In this document: in pieces, positions 53,421 through 63,246 of the stretch
Layout of the letters: every line of letters starts with the position of its first letter
How positions within the stretch are numbered: position 1 is the first letter of the stretch
Source of the DNA: Tsukamurella paurometabola DSM 20162
GTDB lineage: Bacteria; Actinomycetota; Actinomycetes; Mycobacteriales; Mycobacteriaceae
Direction: 5' to 3'
Assembly (NCBI RefSeq): GCF_000092225.1
Contig: NC_014158.1
Span: 1,178,001 to 1,242,000, forward strand
DNA: 64,000 nt
Notes under the pieces: generated by a model
Seen by the model: the letters and a program-made list of their open reading frames with translations, nothing else
Told to the model about the DNA's origin: nothing
The model's database searches: none
Made by a program: the position numbers and the translations under genes

Positions 53421-54217
53421 TCCCGGTCTGGGGCGTCGAAGAGGGGATCGTCGGCCGGTGGTGCGTCGAACAGCGGATCGGCGGCGACGCCCTGCGGAGC
53501 GGACTGCGGCACCTCGGCCATGCCCGCAGGTGTGGTCGGCTCGGGTGCGACCTGTGCGGGAGGTGGCGTCCCGAACGCCACGTCCGCGGCCCAACCGGCC
53601 AGGATCGACAGAGTGATCGGGAGGACGGCGACGACGACATTCGCCAGTTGGACGCGCCACCCCGTTTCGATGAACCAGTCGAAGTTCGTCTGCAGCACCC
53701 AGGGGCCGAGCACGGTGAACAGTGCGGGTACGGGCAGCGACCACAGCCACGCCGAACTTCGACGCCGTGCAATGCCCCAGGCCGCCCAGATGAACACGTA
53801 GCTGAAAATTCCGGTGGCGACGATGATGAACCAGTAGACCGGGTCCGACCACCAATCGGCGCTCCCGTCATAGCCGGGCTCGCTCATTCTGGCCATCGTC
53901 CACTGGGTCGATAGCCGGCCGACCACTTTCGCCCCGATCACGCTCGCGATGATCACGATCACCGCGACGATGGCCTTCGGTTTCGATCGCGCGGCGTACA
54001 GCAGATAGAGCGCAAGCAGTACTTCGGTCGACGACCGAGCGGCGAACTCCGCGACCGGATTCTCCGGAAGGTACTGCGTGGCCGTCCCTCCCCACGTCGA
54101 CCAGGCCGCCGCAACGAGACCGAAGAACGCGCTGCGCATCACCCAGACGTGCGCAGGGGCACCGTCGTTCCCGCGGGCCCACATTTCGCCGCGCCGGTCC
54201 CACAGCTCCCGGTTCAT
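53417..54217 (-). CDS. Multi-pass membrane protein with acidic repeat tail
   Basis: 266 residues. About five or six hydrophobic segments lie between residues 25 and 215. The C-terminal 50 residues are Pro/Ala/Asp-rich and disordered, and they end with the repeated phrase DPLFDAPPADDPLFDAPDRD. I do not recognise a family. The stop overlaps the SUFU gene by 4 bases. Nothing shows its role. Confidence 0.72.
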   Translation of the reverse strand: MNRELWDRRGEMWARGNDGAPAHVWVMRSAFFGLVAAAWSTWGGTATQYLPENPVAEFAARSSTEVLLALYLLYAARSKPKAIVAVIVIIASVIGAKVVGRLSTQWTMARMSEPGYDGSADWWSDPVYWFIIVATGIFSYVFIWAAWGIARRRSSAWLWSLPVPALFTVLGPWVLQTNFDWFIETGWRVQLANVVVAVLPITLSILAGWAADVAFGTPPPAQVAPEPTTPAGMAEVPQSAPQGVAADPLFDAPPADDPLFDAPDRD

Positions 54218-54259
54218 GAGCCGAGCGTACCTACGATTCAGGTCACCGCAGGGGAGGTG

Positions 54260-55336
54260 TCACAGCCACTTGATCCTGCGGAAGGTGATGAACAGGCCGA
54301 GACAGGCCAGCAGCATGACGGCGAGCACCGCGTAATAGGCGTAGCTCCAATGCAGTTCGGGCATGTTGTCGAAGTTCATACCGTAGATTCCCGCGATCAT
54401 CGTGGGCACGGCGACCAGACCGATGATGGCCGACATCTTGCGCATGTCCTCGTTCTGCTGCATCCCGATCTTGGCGACCGCGGCGTCGATCAGTGAACTG
54501 AGTACGTCGTTGTAGGTCTCCACGTGATCGGCGACCATCGCCTGATGGTCCATGACGTCGGAGAAGTAGCGCCGGATCTCGCTGGGAACGATATCGTCGA
54601 AATCGCAGGTGAGGCGCTTGAGCGCGTGTGAGAGCGGATGGATTCCACGGCGCAGCTCCACCACATCGCGCTTGATCTGATAGATCTCGTCGACCTGGGT
54701 GCGGGCCCGGGCACGGAAGACGTCCTCCTCGACCCGATCGATGTCATCCTCCAGCAGATCGGAGACGGCGACGTAGGTGTCGACCACGTGATCGGCGACG
54801 GCGTGCATCACTGCCGACGGGCCCAACCTGAGCAGCCCGGGATTGCTCTCCAGGTTCCGGCGCACCCGGCGCAGGCTGCCGTGCTCGCCGTGCCGCACCG
54901 TGATCACATGATCGGGCCCCACCAGCACCATCACCTCGCCGGTCTCGATCAATCGGGCCATCGGGTCGGTGCGGTCGTGGCCCACGTAATTCACGGTCTT
55001 GAGGATGAGGAACAGGGCGTCGTCGAATCGATCGACCTTCGGACGGGTGTGCGTGACCAGCGTGTCTTCGACGGTCAGCGGGTGCAGTCCGAAGACTCTG
55101 GCGACCTCGTCCATCTGATGCTGATCCGGGTCGAGCATGCCGACCCAGACGTACCCCTCACCGCGGCGGCGCACCTCCTCGATCGCTTCGACGTAGCTGA
55201 ACCGGCCGGGAAGGCGCTCCCCATCGATGTAGACACCGCAGTCGACGACGGCTCGGGCGACCGGGACGGGAACCCGCGGAACGGCTGCGTCGCGGCGCGG
55301 TGTACCCGCCCGGGGTAGGGACGGCATCGAGGGCAT
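54260..55336 (-). CDS. corA: CorA-family Mg2+/Co2+ transporter
   Basis: 358 residues, pentameric divalent cation channel. An N-terminal cytosolic alpha/beta domain is followed by a long helix (about 240-300). The diagnostic GMN motif is at 319-321 in IYGMNF, between two C-terminal membrane helices. The ATG follows TAATAT by 6 bases and is probably leaderless. Position after lpqY-sugABC matches M. tuberculosis corA (Rv1239c). Confidence 0.95.
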   Translation of the reverse strand: MPSMPSLPRAGTPRRDAAVPRVPVPVARAVVDCGVYIDGERLPGRFSYVEAIEEVRRRGEGYVWVGMLDPDQHQMDEVARVFGLHPLTVEDTLVTHTRPKVDRFDDALFLILKTVNYVGHDRTDPMARLIETGEVMVLVGPDHVITVRHGEHGSLRRVRRNLESNPGLLRLGPSAVMHAVADHVVDTYVAVSDLLEDDIDRVEEDVFRARARTQVDEIYQIKRDVVELRRGIHPLSHALKRLTCDFDDIVPSEIRRYFSDVMDHQAMVADHVETYNDVLSSLIDAAVAKIGMQQNEDMRKMSAIIGLVAVPTMIAGIYGMNFDNMPELHWSYAYYAVLAVMLLACLGLFITFRRIKWL

Positions 55337-55342
55337 GCGCTG

Positions 55343-55348
55343 ATATTA
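55343..55348 (-). promoter_or_regulatory. -10 box of leaderless corA
   Basis: TAATAT on the minus strand, 6 nt before the ATG. Confidence 0.55.
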
Positions 55349-55426
55349 GACCCGGCGAACGGCGTCCGCGGTGCGCACGGGCAGGCGGATGCCACACCTG
55401 CGCGCGGCGCCGGGTAGAAAGAGGGC

Positions 55427-56326
55427 GTGAGAAGTCCGATCCTGCGCCTCGGCGCCGCGACCCTGCTCGCGGCCTCCCTCGCCGGCTGCTCCGACGGAGG
55501 TGACGCCTCTGATCTCGGGCCGCGCGCCAGCACGGGAACCGTGACCTTGGCGACCGCCGACGACATCGCGTCCCGGATCGAGGGGGTGATCTACGCGAAC
55601 GCGCTGCGTGGCATCGGCACACCGGTGGAGGTCCGGCTCGGCATCGGACCCGGCGACGCCGCGGTGGCGGCCGTGGAGCGCGGCGAGGTCACTGTCGCCC
55701 CGGCGCTCACCGGAGCGCTGTGGGATCGGTACCGGCCGGGAGTTCCGCAGCCGGCTGCCGAGAAGAAGGAGACCAAGGACGCGAAGGCGCAGTGGGATGC
55801 GCAGTTCGTCGCCGTAAGCGCGGTACTTCCCGAAGGGCTCGGCCTGGGCGATCCGACGCTCGCGCTGGATCAGCCGATGCTTTACACCCGCACGGGAGGG
55901 GAACCCGCGAGCTTGCGCGATTGTGAGGGCCTGGCCGGGCCGGTCGCGGTCCCGCGCGGTAGCCCTGCCGACATCGCGGGGCGCTACGGTTGCGCGGTCG
56001 GGCCGGTCACCGTGGTCGACGACGATGCGGCGGCTGCGCGTGAGGTCACCGACGGCCGGGCCGGTCTCGCGCAACTGGGCACACTGTCGGCGGCCGCGCA
56101 GAAGCTGAATCAGGTCGCCGATCCGGACGGGGCGGTGCCCTCGCGCGCCGTGGTTCCGCTGTTCCGGCGCGACGGTCTCACATCGCAGCAGAATAAGCGG
56201 CTATCCGCGATCGCGGGCGAACTGACCACGATCGACCTGGCGGCCATGGTCGAGAAGGTGCGCTCAGGGGAGAAGACGGTCGACGAGGTGACTGGCCAGT
56301 GGGCCGCGGATCATCCGCTGCACTGA
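55427..56326 (+). CDS. Lipoprotein with solute-binding-like fold
   Basis: 299 residues. The signal is short (RSPILRLGAATLLAASLAGC), lipidated at C21. The mature part has the pattern of glycine-betaine/osmoprotectant-type binding proteins (VTLATADDIASRIEGVIYA, then GELTTIDLAAMVEKV near the end), but no ABC genes are adjacent. It resembles the OpuAC-like lipoproteins of mycolate bacteria whose ligand is unknown. Its GTG is 6 bases after TAGAAA. A bidirectional terminator follows. Confidence 0.82.
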   Translation: MRSPILRLGAATLLAASLAGCSDGGDASDLGPRASTGTVTLATADDIASRIEGVIYANALRGIGTPVEVRLGIGPGDAAVAAVERGEVTVAPALTGALWDRYRPGVPQPAAEKKETKDAKAQWDAQFVAVSAVLPEGLGLGDPTLALDQPMLYTRTGGEPASLRDCEGLAGPVAVPRGSPADIAGRYGCAVGPVTVVDDDAAAAREVTDGRAGLAQLGTLSAAAQKLNQVADPDGAVPSRAVVPLFRRDGLTSQQNKRLSAIAGELTTIDLAAMVEKVRSGEKTVDEVTGQWAADHPLH

Positions 56327-56331
56327 CCCGA

Positions 56332-56374
56332 AATGACTGCCGCCCCGCATGAATCATGCGGGGCGGCAGTCATT
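56332..56374. terminator. Bidirectional terminator
   Basis: A perfect 19-bp stem (56332-56350 with 56356-56374) with a GAATC loop, between the convergent lipoprotein and SDR genes. It can serve both. Confidence 0.9.
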
Positions 56375-56389
56375 GTCAGGATCGTCGGG

Positions 56390-57217
56390 TTAGACGAACT
56401 TCTTGAGCTGAGTATCGAGCAGCGCGTTCACCCGCTCGTACGCGGAGCCGCCGAGGCGGACCAGCACGTCGATGATCTTGGCATCGGTGCCCACCAGCAC
56501 GCGGCCGCGATTGCGCTTGACGCCCTTGAGAATCGTATCGGCGGCGGACTCCGCCGAGGTGCGGGCGAGGTACTTGTCGAAGAACTCGGCAGTGGCGGCG
56601 GCGTTCTTGCCCTCGGCGACCGTGGCATTACGGGCGATGGCGGTCTTGATGCCACCCGGGTGCACGCAGGTGACACCAACGTTGTGATCGCTCGAGAGCA
56701 TCTCGATGCGCAGTGCCTCGGTGAAGCCCCGGACCCCGAACTTCGCGGCGTTGTAGGCGCTCTGCCCGCCCACCGACAGCAGTCCGAACAATGAGCTGGT
56801 GTTCACGATATGCGCATCACCCGAGGCGATCAGGGCAGGCAGGAAGGCCTTCGTGCCGTTCACCACGCCCCAGAAGTCGATGTCCATGACCCGGTCGTAG
56901 TCCTTGAAGGACGTGGTCTCGACCGGCTCGTGGTGTGCGATTCCGGCGTTGTTGAAGAGCAGGTTGACCGTCCCGTAGTGCTCGACGACCTCGTCGGCGT
57001 AGGCGAGCAGCTGTTCGCGCTCACCGACGTTGACGACCTTCGTGTGCACCTCGGCGCCGCGGGCGCGGGCGAGCTCTGCGGTCTCCTCCAGGCCGGCCGG
57101 GTCGTAGTCGCACAGGGAGAGCTTGGCGCCCTCGTCGGCGAGCTGCAGGGCCAATTCGCGACCCATACCGGAGGCGGCGCCGGTGATGACGGCGACCTTG
57201 CCGCGGAAACTCTTCAT
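56390..57217 (-). CDS. Short-chain dehydrogenase/reductase
   Basis: 275 residues, classical SDR. Cofactor motif TGAASGMGRE (residues 13-22), NNAGIAHHEP, Ser in IVNTSSLFGLL and active-site YNAAKFGVRGF. It resembles the actinobacterial acyl-CoA- or lipid-linked SDRs beside TetR genes. It is divergent from a TetR gene with a 120-bp gap and ends at the bidirectional terminator. Substrate unknown. Confidence 0.9.
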   Translation of the reverse strand: MKSFRGKVAVITGAASGMGRELALQLADEGAKLSLCDYDPAGLEETAELARARGAEVHTKVVNVGEREQLLAYADEVVEHYGTVNLLFNNAGIAHHEPVETTSFKDYDRVMDIDFWGVVNGTKAFLPALIASGDAHIVNTSSLFGLLSVGGQSAYNAAKFGVRGFTEALRIEMLSSDHNVGVTCVHPGGIKTAIARNATVAEGKNAAATAEFFDKYLARTSAESAADTILKGVKRNRGRVLVGTDAKIIDVLVRLGGSAYERVNALLDTQLKKFV

Positions 57218-57315
57218 GGTGGAATCCTCACATTGTCCAAGCTGAGCTGCACTGATGCGCCGAAGTTCGGCGTTCTTACTCGACAGTAGGGATGGGAACC
57301 GGCAAATGTCAACGA

Positions 57316-57338
57316 CCTATTGAGTAGGATTCAGTAGG
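57316..57338. promoter_or_regulatory. Likely TetR operator over the tetR -10 box
   Basis: CCTATTGAG (57316-57324) and TTCAGTAGG (57330-57338) pair at 7 of 9 positions. The site overlaps the -10 box and the first base of the start codon. Confidence 0.55.
57325..57330 (+). promoter_or_regulatory. -10 box of the leaderless tetR
   Basis: TAGGAT, 7 nt before the GTG at 57338. Confidence 0.55.
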
Positions 57339-57988
57339 TGACCAGAAAGTCCGTGGCAGCCGCGATGGGGCGTAAGCGCACCCGACTGAGCCCGCAAGCG
57401 CGGCGGCAGCAATTCATCGACCTGGGACTGGCGAGCCTCAAGCACCAGGCGCTGGAACAGGTGTCCATCGAGGAGATCGCGAGCCAGGCCGGAGTCTCGG
57501 CCGGGTTGCTCTTCCACTACTTCGATTCCAAGCTCGAGTTCCAAGTGGCCCTGGTCGAGGAGCAGGCGCGGATCGTCGGCGAGGTGGCGACGCCCGAGAA
57601 GAACCCGGAAGACATCGCCGAGGTCATGCCGATCCTCACAGCCACCCTCGGGACCTACGTCGACCACATCATGCAGAACCGGCAGTCCCTGCTGCCGATG
57701 CTCGCCGGCGTCAGCTGGTCCGAGCCGCGCATCCGGACCGCGGTGAAGTCGGTGCGCGAGCAGATCGTGAACCAGTTCGTCGATCAGGCCGAGGGAATCG
57801 GCATCGAACGGTCGACCCGGTTCGTGCTCGCCGTGCACGGCTGGATCGCGGTGGTCGAGGAGACCCTGGTGCAGTGGCTCGACGAGAACGCCGGCTTCGC
57901 CGACATGACCCGCGACGAGGTGGTCGACCATCTCGCCACGATGTTCCTCGGAATGGCAGGCGCCGTCGGGCTCGACATTCCCGCGTGA
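57338..57988 (+). CDS. TetR-family regulator of the divergent SDR
   Basis: 216 residues. HTH domain about 18-64: RRQQFIDLGLASLKHQALEQ, SIEEIASQAGVSAGLLFHYF, DSKLEFQVALVEEQ. The C-terminal domain is helical. A dyad overlies its start and -10 box, so it probably represses itself; the SDR is the natural second target. The start is fixed by the leaderless box. It is convergent with kgd, separated by 81 bases with a weak hairpin. Confidence 0.92.
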   Translation: MTRKSVAAAMGRKRTRLSPQARRQQFIDLGLASLKHQALEQVSIEEIASQAGVSAGLLFHYFDSKLEFQVALVEEQARIVGEVATPEKNPEDIAEVMPILTATLGTYVDHIMQNRQSLLPMLAGVSWSEPRIRTAVKSVREQIVNQFVDQAEGIGIERSTRFVLAVHGWIAVVEETLVQWLDENAGFADMTRDEVVDHLATMFLGMAGAVGLDIPA

Positions 57989-58017
57989 GCTGAGCGGCGC
58001 GGTCCGCGCCAATGGCG

Positions 58018-58050
58018 AGGGCCGGCCCTCCACGTGGGAAGACCGGCCCT
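58018..58050. terminator. Weak hairpin between tetR and kgd
   Basis: An 8-bp GC stem (58018-58025 with 58043-58050) and a 17-base loop, 20 bases past the kgd stop. No T-run. Confidence 0.45.
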
Positions 58051-58069
58051 GCGTTGGTGATTCATTCGA

Positions 58070-61000
58070 TCAGGCGAAGGCCTCGTCGATGATCTGTGCC
58101 TGCTCCACCGCGTGCACCTTCGACGAACCCGAGCACGGTGCCGACATGGCGCGCCGCGAGACGCGCTTGATGCCCACGAGGCGCTCGTCGAGCTGCGGCA
58201 GCTCCAGGCCGAAGAACGGCCACGCACCTTGGTTGGCCGGCTCCTCCTGCACCCAGCGCACGTCCTTCGCGTTGGGGTACTTGTCCAGCGTGGCCGGCAG
58301 GCGCCGCGAGGGCAGCGGGTAGAGCTGCTCCATGCGGATGATCGCCACGTCGGTGCGGTTGTCCTTCTTCCGGCGAGCCTCCAGCTCGTAGTACAGCTTG
58401 CCGGAGACCAGCAGGAGCTGGGACACGCCGTCGCGGTTGCCGCCGTCGACCTCGAAGGCCGGATCGTCGATCACCGAACGGAACTTGCCCGAGGTGAAGT
58501 CCTCCAGCGGGCTCACCGCCGCCTTGTTGCGCAGCATCGACTTCGGCGTCGCGACCACCATCGGGCGGCGCACACCGTCGAGCGCGTGGCGGCGCAACAG
58601 GTGGAAGTACGACGCGGGGGTCGACGGCATCGCGACCGTCATCGAGCCCTCGGCGCACAACTGCAGGAACCGCTCGATACGGGCCGAGGTGTGGTCGGGC
58701 CCCTGGCCCTCGTGGCCGTGGGGGAGCAGCAGCGTGACGCCCGAGGTCTGGCCCCACTTGGCCTCTCCCGAGCTGATGAATTCGTCGATGATCGACTGCG
58801 CGCCGTTGACGAAGTCGCCGAACTGCGCCTCCCAACACACCAGCGCCGACTCGTCGGCCACCGAGTAGCCGTACTCGAAGCCCAGGCCCGCGAACTCGGT
58901 GAGCGCCGAGTCGTAGACCATGAACTTGCCGGGCGACGGGGTGCCGTCGGGGCCGAGGTTGTCGAGCGGGGTGTACTCCTGCCCGGACTGGCGATCGATC
59001 AGCACCGCGTGACGCTGCGTGAAGGTGCCGCGGCGGCTGTCCTGGCCGGCCAGGCGGACCGTGCGGCCCTCCTCCAGCAGGGTGCCGAACGCGAGGAGCT
59101 CACCGAACGCCCAGTCGACGCCGCCCTCGCGCGACATCTCGAACCGACGCTTGACCACGGGGGCCACGCGCGGGTGCACGGTGAAGCCCTCGGGCACATT
59201 CCCGTAGGCGTCGCCGATCCGCTGCAATTGCTCCAGCGGTACGGCGGTCACCAGCGAGCTGGGCAGCGGCTGGTCGGCGATGATCGACGGTGCGGGCTCG
59301 GCCTGGAACTTCTCGAGCTCCTTGACCTCGTTGAACACCCGCTCCAGCTGGCCCTGGTAGTCGCGCAGTGCGTCCTCGGCCTCCTTGGTGGAGATGTCGC
59401 CACGGCCGATCAGAGCCTCGGTGTAGGACTTGCGGACACCGCGCTTGGTGTCGATCACGTCGTACATGCCGGGCTGGGTCATCGACGGATCGTCGCCCTC
59501 GTTGTGGCCGCGGCGGCGGTAGCAGACGAGGTCGATCACGACGTCCTTGTGGAAGCGCTCGCGGAAATCGACGGCGAGCTTGGCCACCCACACGCAGGCC
59601 TCGGGATCGTCGCCGTTGACGTGGAAGATCGGCGCGCCGATCATCTTCGCCACATCGGTGCAGTACTGCGAGCTGCGGGAGTTCTCCGGCGAGGTGGTGA
59701 AGCCGACCTGGTTGTTCACCACGATGTGCACGGTGCCGCCGTTGGAGAAGCCGTCGAGGTTCGCCATGTTGAGCGTCTCGGCCACCACGCCCTGACCGGC
59801 GAAGGCGGCGTCGCCGTGCAGCATCAGCGGCATGACGGGGTGCGTGCCCTCCGGCGGGTTCAGCATGTCCTGCTTGGCGTGCACGATGCCCTCGAGCACG
59901 GGGTCGACCGCTTCGAGGTGCGACGGGTTGGCGACCAGCGAGACGGTGATCTCGTTCTCGCCGAACATCTGGTAGTACTTGCCCTCGGCGCCGAGGTGGT
60001 ACTTCACGTCACCCGAGCCGTGTGCCTGCGCCGGGTTCAGGTTGCCCTCGAACTCGGTGAAGATCTTGCTGTACGGCTTGCCGACGATGTTCGCCAGCAC
60101 GTTGAGGCGGCCGCGGTGCGGCATGCCGATCACGACCTCATCGAGCGAGTGCTCGGCGGCCTGATCGAGGACGGCGTCCATCATCGGGATGACCGACTCG
60201 GCGCCCTCCAGCGAGAACCGCTTCTGGCCGACGTACTTGGTCTGCAGGAACGTCTCGAAGGCCTCGGCGGCGTTGAGCTTGGACAGGATGTACTTCTGCT
60301 CGGCGACCGAGGGCTTGGAATCCTTGGCCTCGACGCGCTCCTGCAGCCACTTCTGCTGCTCGGGCTCGAGGATGTGCGCGTACTCGATACCCACGTGCCG
60401 GCAGTAGGCGTCGCGCAGCACCGAGAGCACCTTGCGCAGCTTGAGCCGGTCTTCGCCGTGGAAACCACCCACGTTGAACGTGCGGTCCAGATCCCACAGC
60501 GTCAGCTCGTAGGTGAGCACGTTCAGGTCGGGGTGCGATTCGAGCTTGTCGTTGTTGAACCGCAGCGGATCCACATCGGCCATCAGGTGGCCGCGGGCCC
60601 GGTAGGCCGCGATCAGCTCAAGAACGCGGGCGTCCTTGTCGATGCCGTGCGGGGGGATGTCGCGACGCCAGCGCACGGGCTCGTAGGGCACGTGCAGGGT
60701 GCGGAAGATGTCGTCCCAGAACTCGTCGCTCAGGGTGAGCTCGTGGACGTAGCGCAGGAAGTCGCCCGACTCGGCGCCCTGAATGATGCGGTGGTCGTAG
60801 GTCGAGGTCAGCGTGGTGAGCTTGCCGACTCCCAGATCGGCGATCTTCTCCTCGCTGGCGCCCTGGAACTCGGCCGGGTACTCCATGGCACCGACGCCGA
60901 TGATCGCGCCCTGGCCCACCATCAGACGGGGCACCGAGTGCACCGTGCCGATACCGCCCGGGTTGGTCAGCGAGATGGTGACCCCGGCGAAGTCCTCGGC

Positions 61001-61789
61001 GGTCAACTTGCCGTTGCGGGCCCGGCGCACGATGTCCTCGTAGGCGGCCACGAACTGTGCGAAGTCCATGGTCTCGGCGTTCTTGACGCCGGCCACCACC
61101 AGGCTGCGGCTTCCGTTCTTGCCCACCAGGTCGATCGCGATGCCCAGGTTGACATGCGGTGGTGTGACGGCGTTCGGCTTACCGTCGATCTCGGCGAAGT
61201 GCCGGTTCATGTTGGGGAACGCCTTGACGCCCTGGACCAGCGCATACCCGAGGATGTGGGTGAAGCTGATCTTGCCGCCGCGGGTACGCGCGAGGTGGTT
61301 GTTGATCACCACGCGGTTGTCGAACATCACCTTCACCGGCATCGCGCGCACCGACGTGGCCGTCGGGATCTCGCGGCTGGCGTTCATGTTCTTGACCACC
61401 GCATTCGCGGCGCCGCGGAGCACCTGGTGCTCCTCCTCGGCCGGGAACTCCGCCGTGGCGGGAGTCTTCGGCGCCGGCGCCGGCTTCGCGGGGGACGACG
61501 GGGCGGGAGTGACCGGCTTCGACGGTGCCGGCGTCAGCGTGGACTCGGCCGCCTTCGCGGGCGGGGTCACCGCCGGGGCCGCGGCCGCCGGAGCGGGAGC
61601 GGCGGGGGCCGCAGGCGCTGCGGCCGCAGCGGGTGCGCTGCCATTCGCCGCGGCGGCGCCGGGCTGATACGTGGAGAGGAAATCGTGCCAGCTCGGGTCG
61701 ACCGAATTAGGGTCGGCCTTGAACCGCTCGTACATCTCCTCGACCAGCCACTCGTTTTGGCCGAAATCCGATACAGAACTGCTGCTCAC
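58070..61789 (-). CDS. kgd: Multifunctional 2-oxoglutarate decarboxylase/dehydrogenase Kgd
   Basis: 1239 residues, the actinobacterial fusion of OGDH-E1 with an E2-type acyltransferase domain. The N-terminal 40 residues resemble the E1o start ([14 protein letters not shown]). An Ala/Pro linker (about 45-115) follows. The E2 core runs to about residue 350 and contains [15 protein letters not shown], the catalytic His motif. The E1 part holds [15 protein letters not shown] and the ThDP/Mg site [10 protein letters not shown]. It acts in the TCA cycle and with GarA in glutamate control. The GTG gives the usual length. An Rv1249c-like gene follows the same order as in M. tuberculosis. Confidence 0.96.
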   Translation of the reverse strand: MSSSSVSDFGQNEWLVEEMYERFKADPNSVDPSWHDFLSTYQPGAAAANGSAPAAAAAPAAPAAPAPAAAAPAVTPPAKAAESTLTPAPSKPVTPAPSSPAKPAPAPKTPATAEFPAEEEHQVLRGAANAVVKNMNASREIPTATSVRAMPVKVMFDNRVVINNHLARTRGGKISFTHILGYALVQGVKAFPNMNRHFAEIDGKPNAVTPPHVNLGIAIDLVGKNGSRSLVVAGVKNAETMDFAQFVAAYEDIVRRARNGKLTAEDFAGVTISLTNPGGIGTVHSVPRLMVGQGAIIGVGAMEYPAEFQGASEEKIADLGVGKLTTLTSTYDHRIIQGAESGDFLRYVHELTLSDEFWDDIFRTLHVPYEPVRWRRDIPPHGIDKDARVLELIAAYRARGHLMADVDPLRFNNDKLESHPDLNVLTYELTLWDLDRTFNVGGFHGEDRLKLRKVLSVLRDAYCRHVGIEYAHILEPEQQKWLQERVEAKDSKPSVAEQKYILSKLNAAEAFETFLQTKYVGQKRFSLEGAESVIPMMDAVLDQAAEHSLDEVVIGMPHRGRLNVLANIVGKPYSKIFTEFEGNLNPAQAHGSGDVKYHLGAEGKYYQMFGENEITVSLVANPSHLEAVDPVLEGIVHAKQDMLNPPEGTHPVMPLMLHGDAAFAGQGVVAETLNMANLDGFSNGGTVHIVVNNQVGFTTSPENSRSSQYCTDVAKMIGAPIFHVNGDDPEACVWVAKLAVDFRERFHKDVVIDLVCYRRRGHNEGDDPSMTQPGMYDVIDTKRGVRKSYTEALIGRGDISTKEAEDALRDYQGQLERVFNEVKELEKFQAEPAPSIIADQPLPSSLVTAVPLEQLQRIGDAYGNVPEGFTVHPRVAPVVKRRFEMSREGGVDWAFGELLAFGTLLEEGRTVRLAGQDSRRGTFTQRHAVLIDRQSGQEYTPLDNLGPDGTPSPGKFMVYDSALTEFAGLGFEYGYSVADESALVCWEAQFGDFVNGAQSIIDEFISSGEAKWGQTSGVTLLLPHGHEGQGPDHTSARIERFLQLCAEGSMTVAMPSTPASYFHLLRRHALDGVRRPMVVATPKSMLRNKAAVSPLEDFTSGKFRSVIDDPAFEVDGGNRDGVSQLLLVSGKLYYELEARRKKDNRTDVAIIRMEQLYPLPSRRLPATLDKYPNAKDVRWVQEEPANQGAWPFFGLELPQLDERLVGIKRVSRRAMSAPCSGSSKVHAVEQAQIIDEAFA

Positions 61790-61903
61790 GGCAGGTCCTC
61801 GCCTCGATTCATCATCGTCGTATCATGCCCGCGCCGAACCGGATCACAGTCGGCGCAAATCTGCGTGGTCCAGGGTAGTCCACCGGGTTAAACCCGTGAC
61901 GGC

Positions 61904-62659
61904 TTACTCCGGTAACGCCGTACCGCCCGCCTCCGTGGCCGATCCGTCGATCACCCGCAGGCCAGGGGTCGGCCACGCCGTGGGGACCGGGCCGAACGCG
62001 TTTCGGGAGTTCTTGATCACGCCCTTGCCCAGTACCCGGTTGCCACCGGCGCCCACCACGGCACCGATGCCCGCGGGGAGGAGTTTGCCCAGGACCAGTG
62101 GCGACTTCTTCGCCAGGAACCGGCGGCTGAACATCTTCATCAGCTGCTTGTTCAGGCCGCTGAGGCCGGGAAGTTGCGCAGGATTGCGCTTGAGGTTCAT
62201 CAGCGAGGCGTTCTTGGCGCCCACGGTGGCCCGCAGCGCACCGAGCCCCGCCTCGCCCAGCACCGCGGTCAGCACCAGGGCCTTGCGCAGCTCGCGATCT
62301 TCGGGGGAGATGCCGTAGACCTCCGCCACGGCCAGGGCGTACAGGGCCGAGGCCTCCATGAACACCACGGTCTCGGCGCCGACGGTGCCGATCGCCGCCA
62401 GTGTGCCGACGCCGGGAACCGCCGCGGTCGCGCCCGCGGCGCCACCCGTTCCGGTCACGGTGAGGAGGTAGCGCTTCTCGATCCGGCCGATGATCTGCGC
62501 CGGGCTCTCGTCGGGATGCGCCTCGCGCAGGCCCGCGACGTACTTCGCGACCGCGGGTGCCTGGAGCCGGGCGGCCCGGTCGATGACAGAGCCCAGGACG
62601 CCGCCGCCGTCGCGGGTGGCGGGCACGTTGGGCTCGATGGGGGCGGGCTGATTCGCCAT
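61904..62659 (-). CDS. Conserved hypothetical protein (Rv1249c-like)
   Basis: 251 residues. It has an Ala/Gly-rich middle with several long hydrophobic stretches (GGAAGATAAVPGVGTLAAIG, LPAGIGAVVGAGG). The pattern suggests a membrane-associated helical protein similar to EcsC-type proteins, but I cannot confirm a family. GGAGGT lies before the ATG. It is the neighbour of kgd as Rv1249c is in M. tuberculosis. Confidence 0.78.
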   Translation of the reverse strand: MANQPAPIEPNVPATRDGGGVLGSVIDRAARLQAPAVAKYVAGLREAHPDESPAQIIGRIEKRYLLTVTGTGGAAGATAAVPGVGTLAAIGTVGAETVVFMEASALYALAVAEVYGISPEDRELRKALVLTAVLGEAGLGALRATVGAKNASLMNLKRNPAQLPGLSGLNKQLMKMFSRRFLAKKSPLVLGKLLPAGIGAVVGAGGNRVLGKGVIKNSRNAFGPVPTAWPTPGLRVIDGSATEAGGTALPE

Positions 62660-62770
62660 GGTGACCTCCGTAGCTGCGGCGCCCGTAGCGGGCCCCGCTC
62701 TCCTCCCCTTGTTACCACTGCGTCGCCATATTCATTCCCCGTCCGGACGGACCGCGACCGCACTGCGGCG

Positions 62771-62776
62771 TAGGGT
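62771..62776 (+). promoter_or_regulatory. -10 box of the leaderless thioesterase gene
   Basis: TAGGGT, 7 nt before the GTG at 62784. Confidence 0.5.
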
Positions 62777-62783
62777 GCGAGCC

Positions 62784-63236
62784 GTGCCGAGCATCGACGA
62801 CCAGCCGTACACCCTCGTCATTCCCACCCGGTGGAAGGACAACGACGTCTACGGGCACGTCAACAACGTCGAGTACTACAGCTATTTCGACACGGTGATC
62901 AACACCTACCTCATCCGCGAGGGCGGGCTCGACATCCACGGTGGCGCCACCATCGGGCTCTGTGTGGAATCTCACTGCCGCTACGACGCCCCGTTGGCAT
63001 TCCCGGAGCAGGTGAAGGCCGGGCTCGCGGTCACCAGGTTGGGCGGCTCCAGCGTGAGGTACGCCGTGACGCTCTTCGGTGAGGGCGGCGCGGCGGCCGC
63101 CGAACCGACGTGGCGGCTCGCCGCGGAGGGGTGGTTCGTGCACGTCTTCGTCGACCGGGTCACCCGCCGCCCCACGTCGATCCCCGACGATCTGCGCTCG
63201 GCGCTCGCGAAGCTGGTTGTCGGCGACGCCGCGTAG
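62784..63236 (+). CDS. Acyl-CoA thioesterase (4-hydroxybenzoyl-CoA type)
   Basis: 150 residues, hotdog fold. The signature RWKDNDVYGHVNNVEYYSYFD has the catalytic Asp of the 4HBT family. It hydrolyses an acyl-CoA of unknown chain. A TAGGGT box is 7 nt from the GTG. The stop is shared with the next -10 box, which may allow one transcript with the GNAT gene. Confidence 0.92.
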   Translation: MPSIDDQPYTLVIPTRWKDNDVYGHVNNVEYYSYFDTVINTYLIREGGLDIHGGATIGLCVESHCRYDAPLAFPEQVKAGLAVTRLGGSSVRYAVTLFGEGGAAAAEPTWRLAAEGWFVHVFVDRVTRRPTSIPDDLRSALAKLVVGDAA

Positions 63237-63239
63237 TCT
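63234..63239 (+). promoter_or_regulatory. -10 box overlapping the thioesterase stop
   Basis: TAGTCT begins with the thioesterase stop TAG and lies 7 nt before the ATG at 63247. Confidence 0.5.
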
Positions 63240-63246
63240 CCGCTGC

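Noticed and set aside
53417-54217. SUFU gene plus membrane protein as an immunity/toxin pair
   Set aside because: The membrane protein is convergent and multi-pass with no toxin-like domain; the 4-base overlap alone is not evidence.
58112-61891. A 1259-codon open frame on the + strand opposite kgd
   Set aside because: It is the antisense of a highly conserved gene, made possible by high G+C at third codon positions. Its translation is His/Asp/Val-rich with no recognisable domain.
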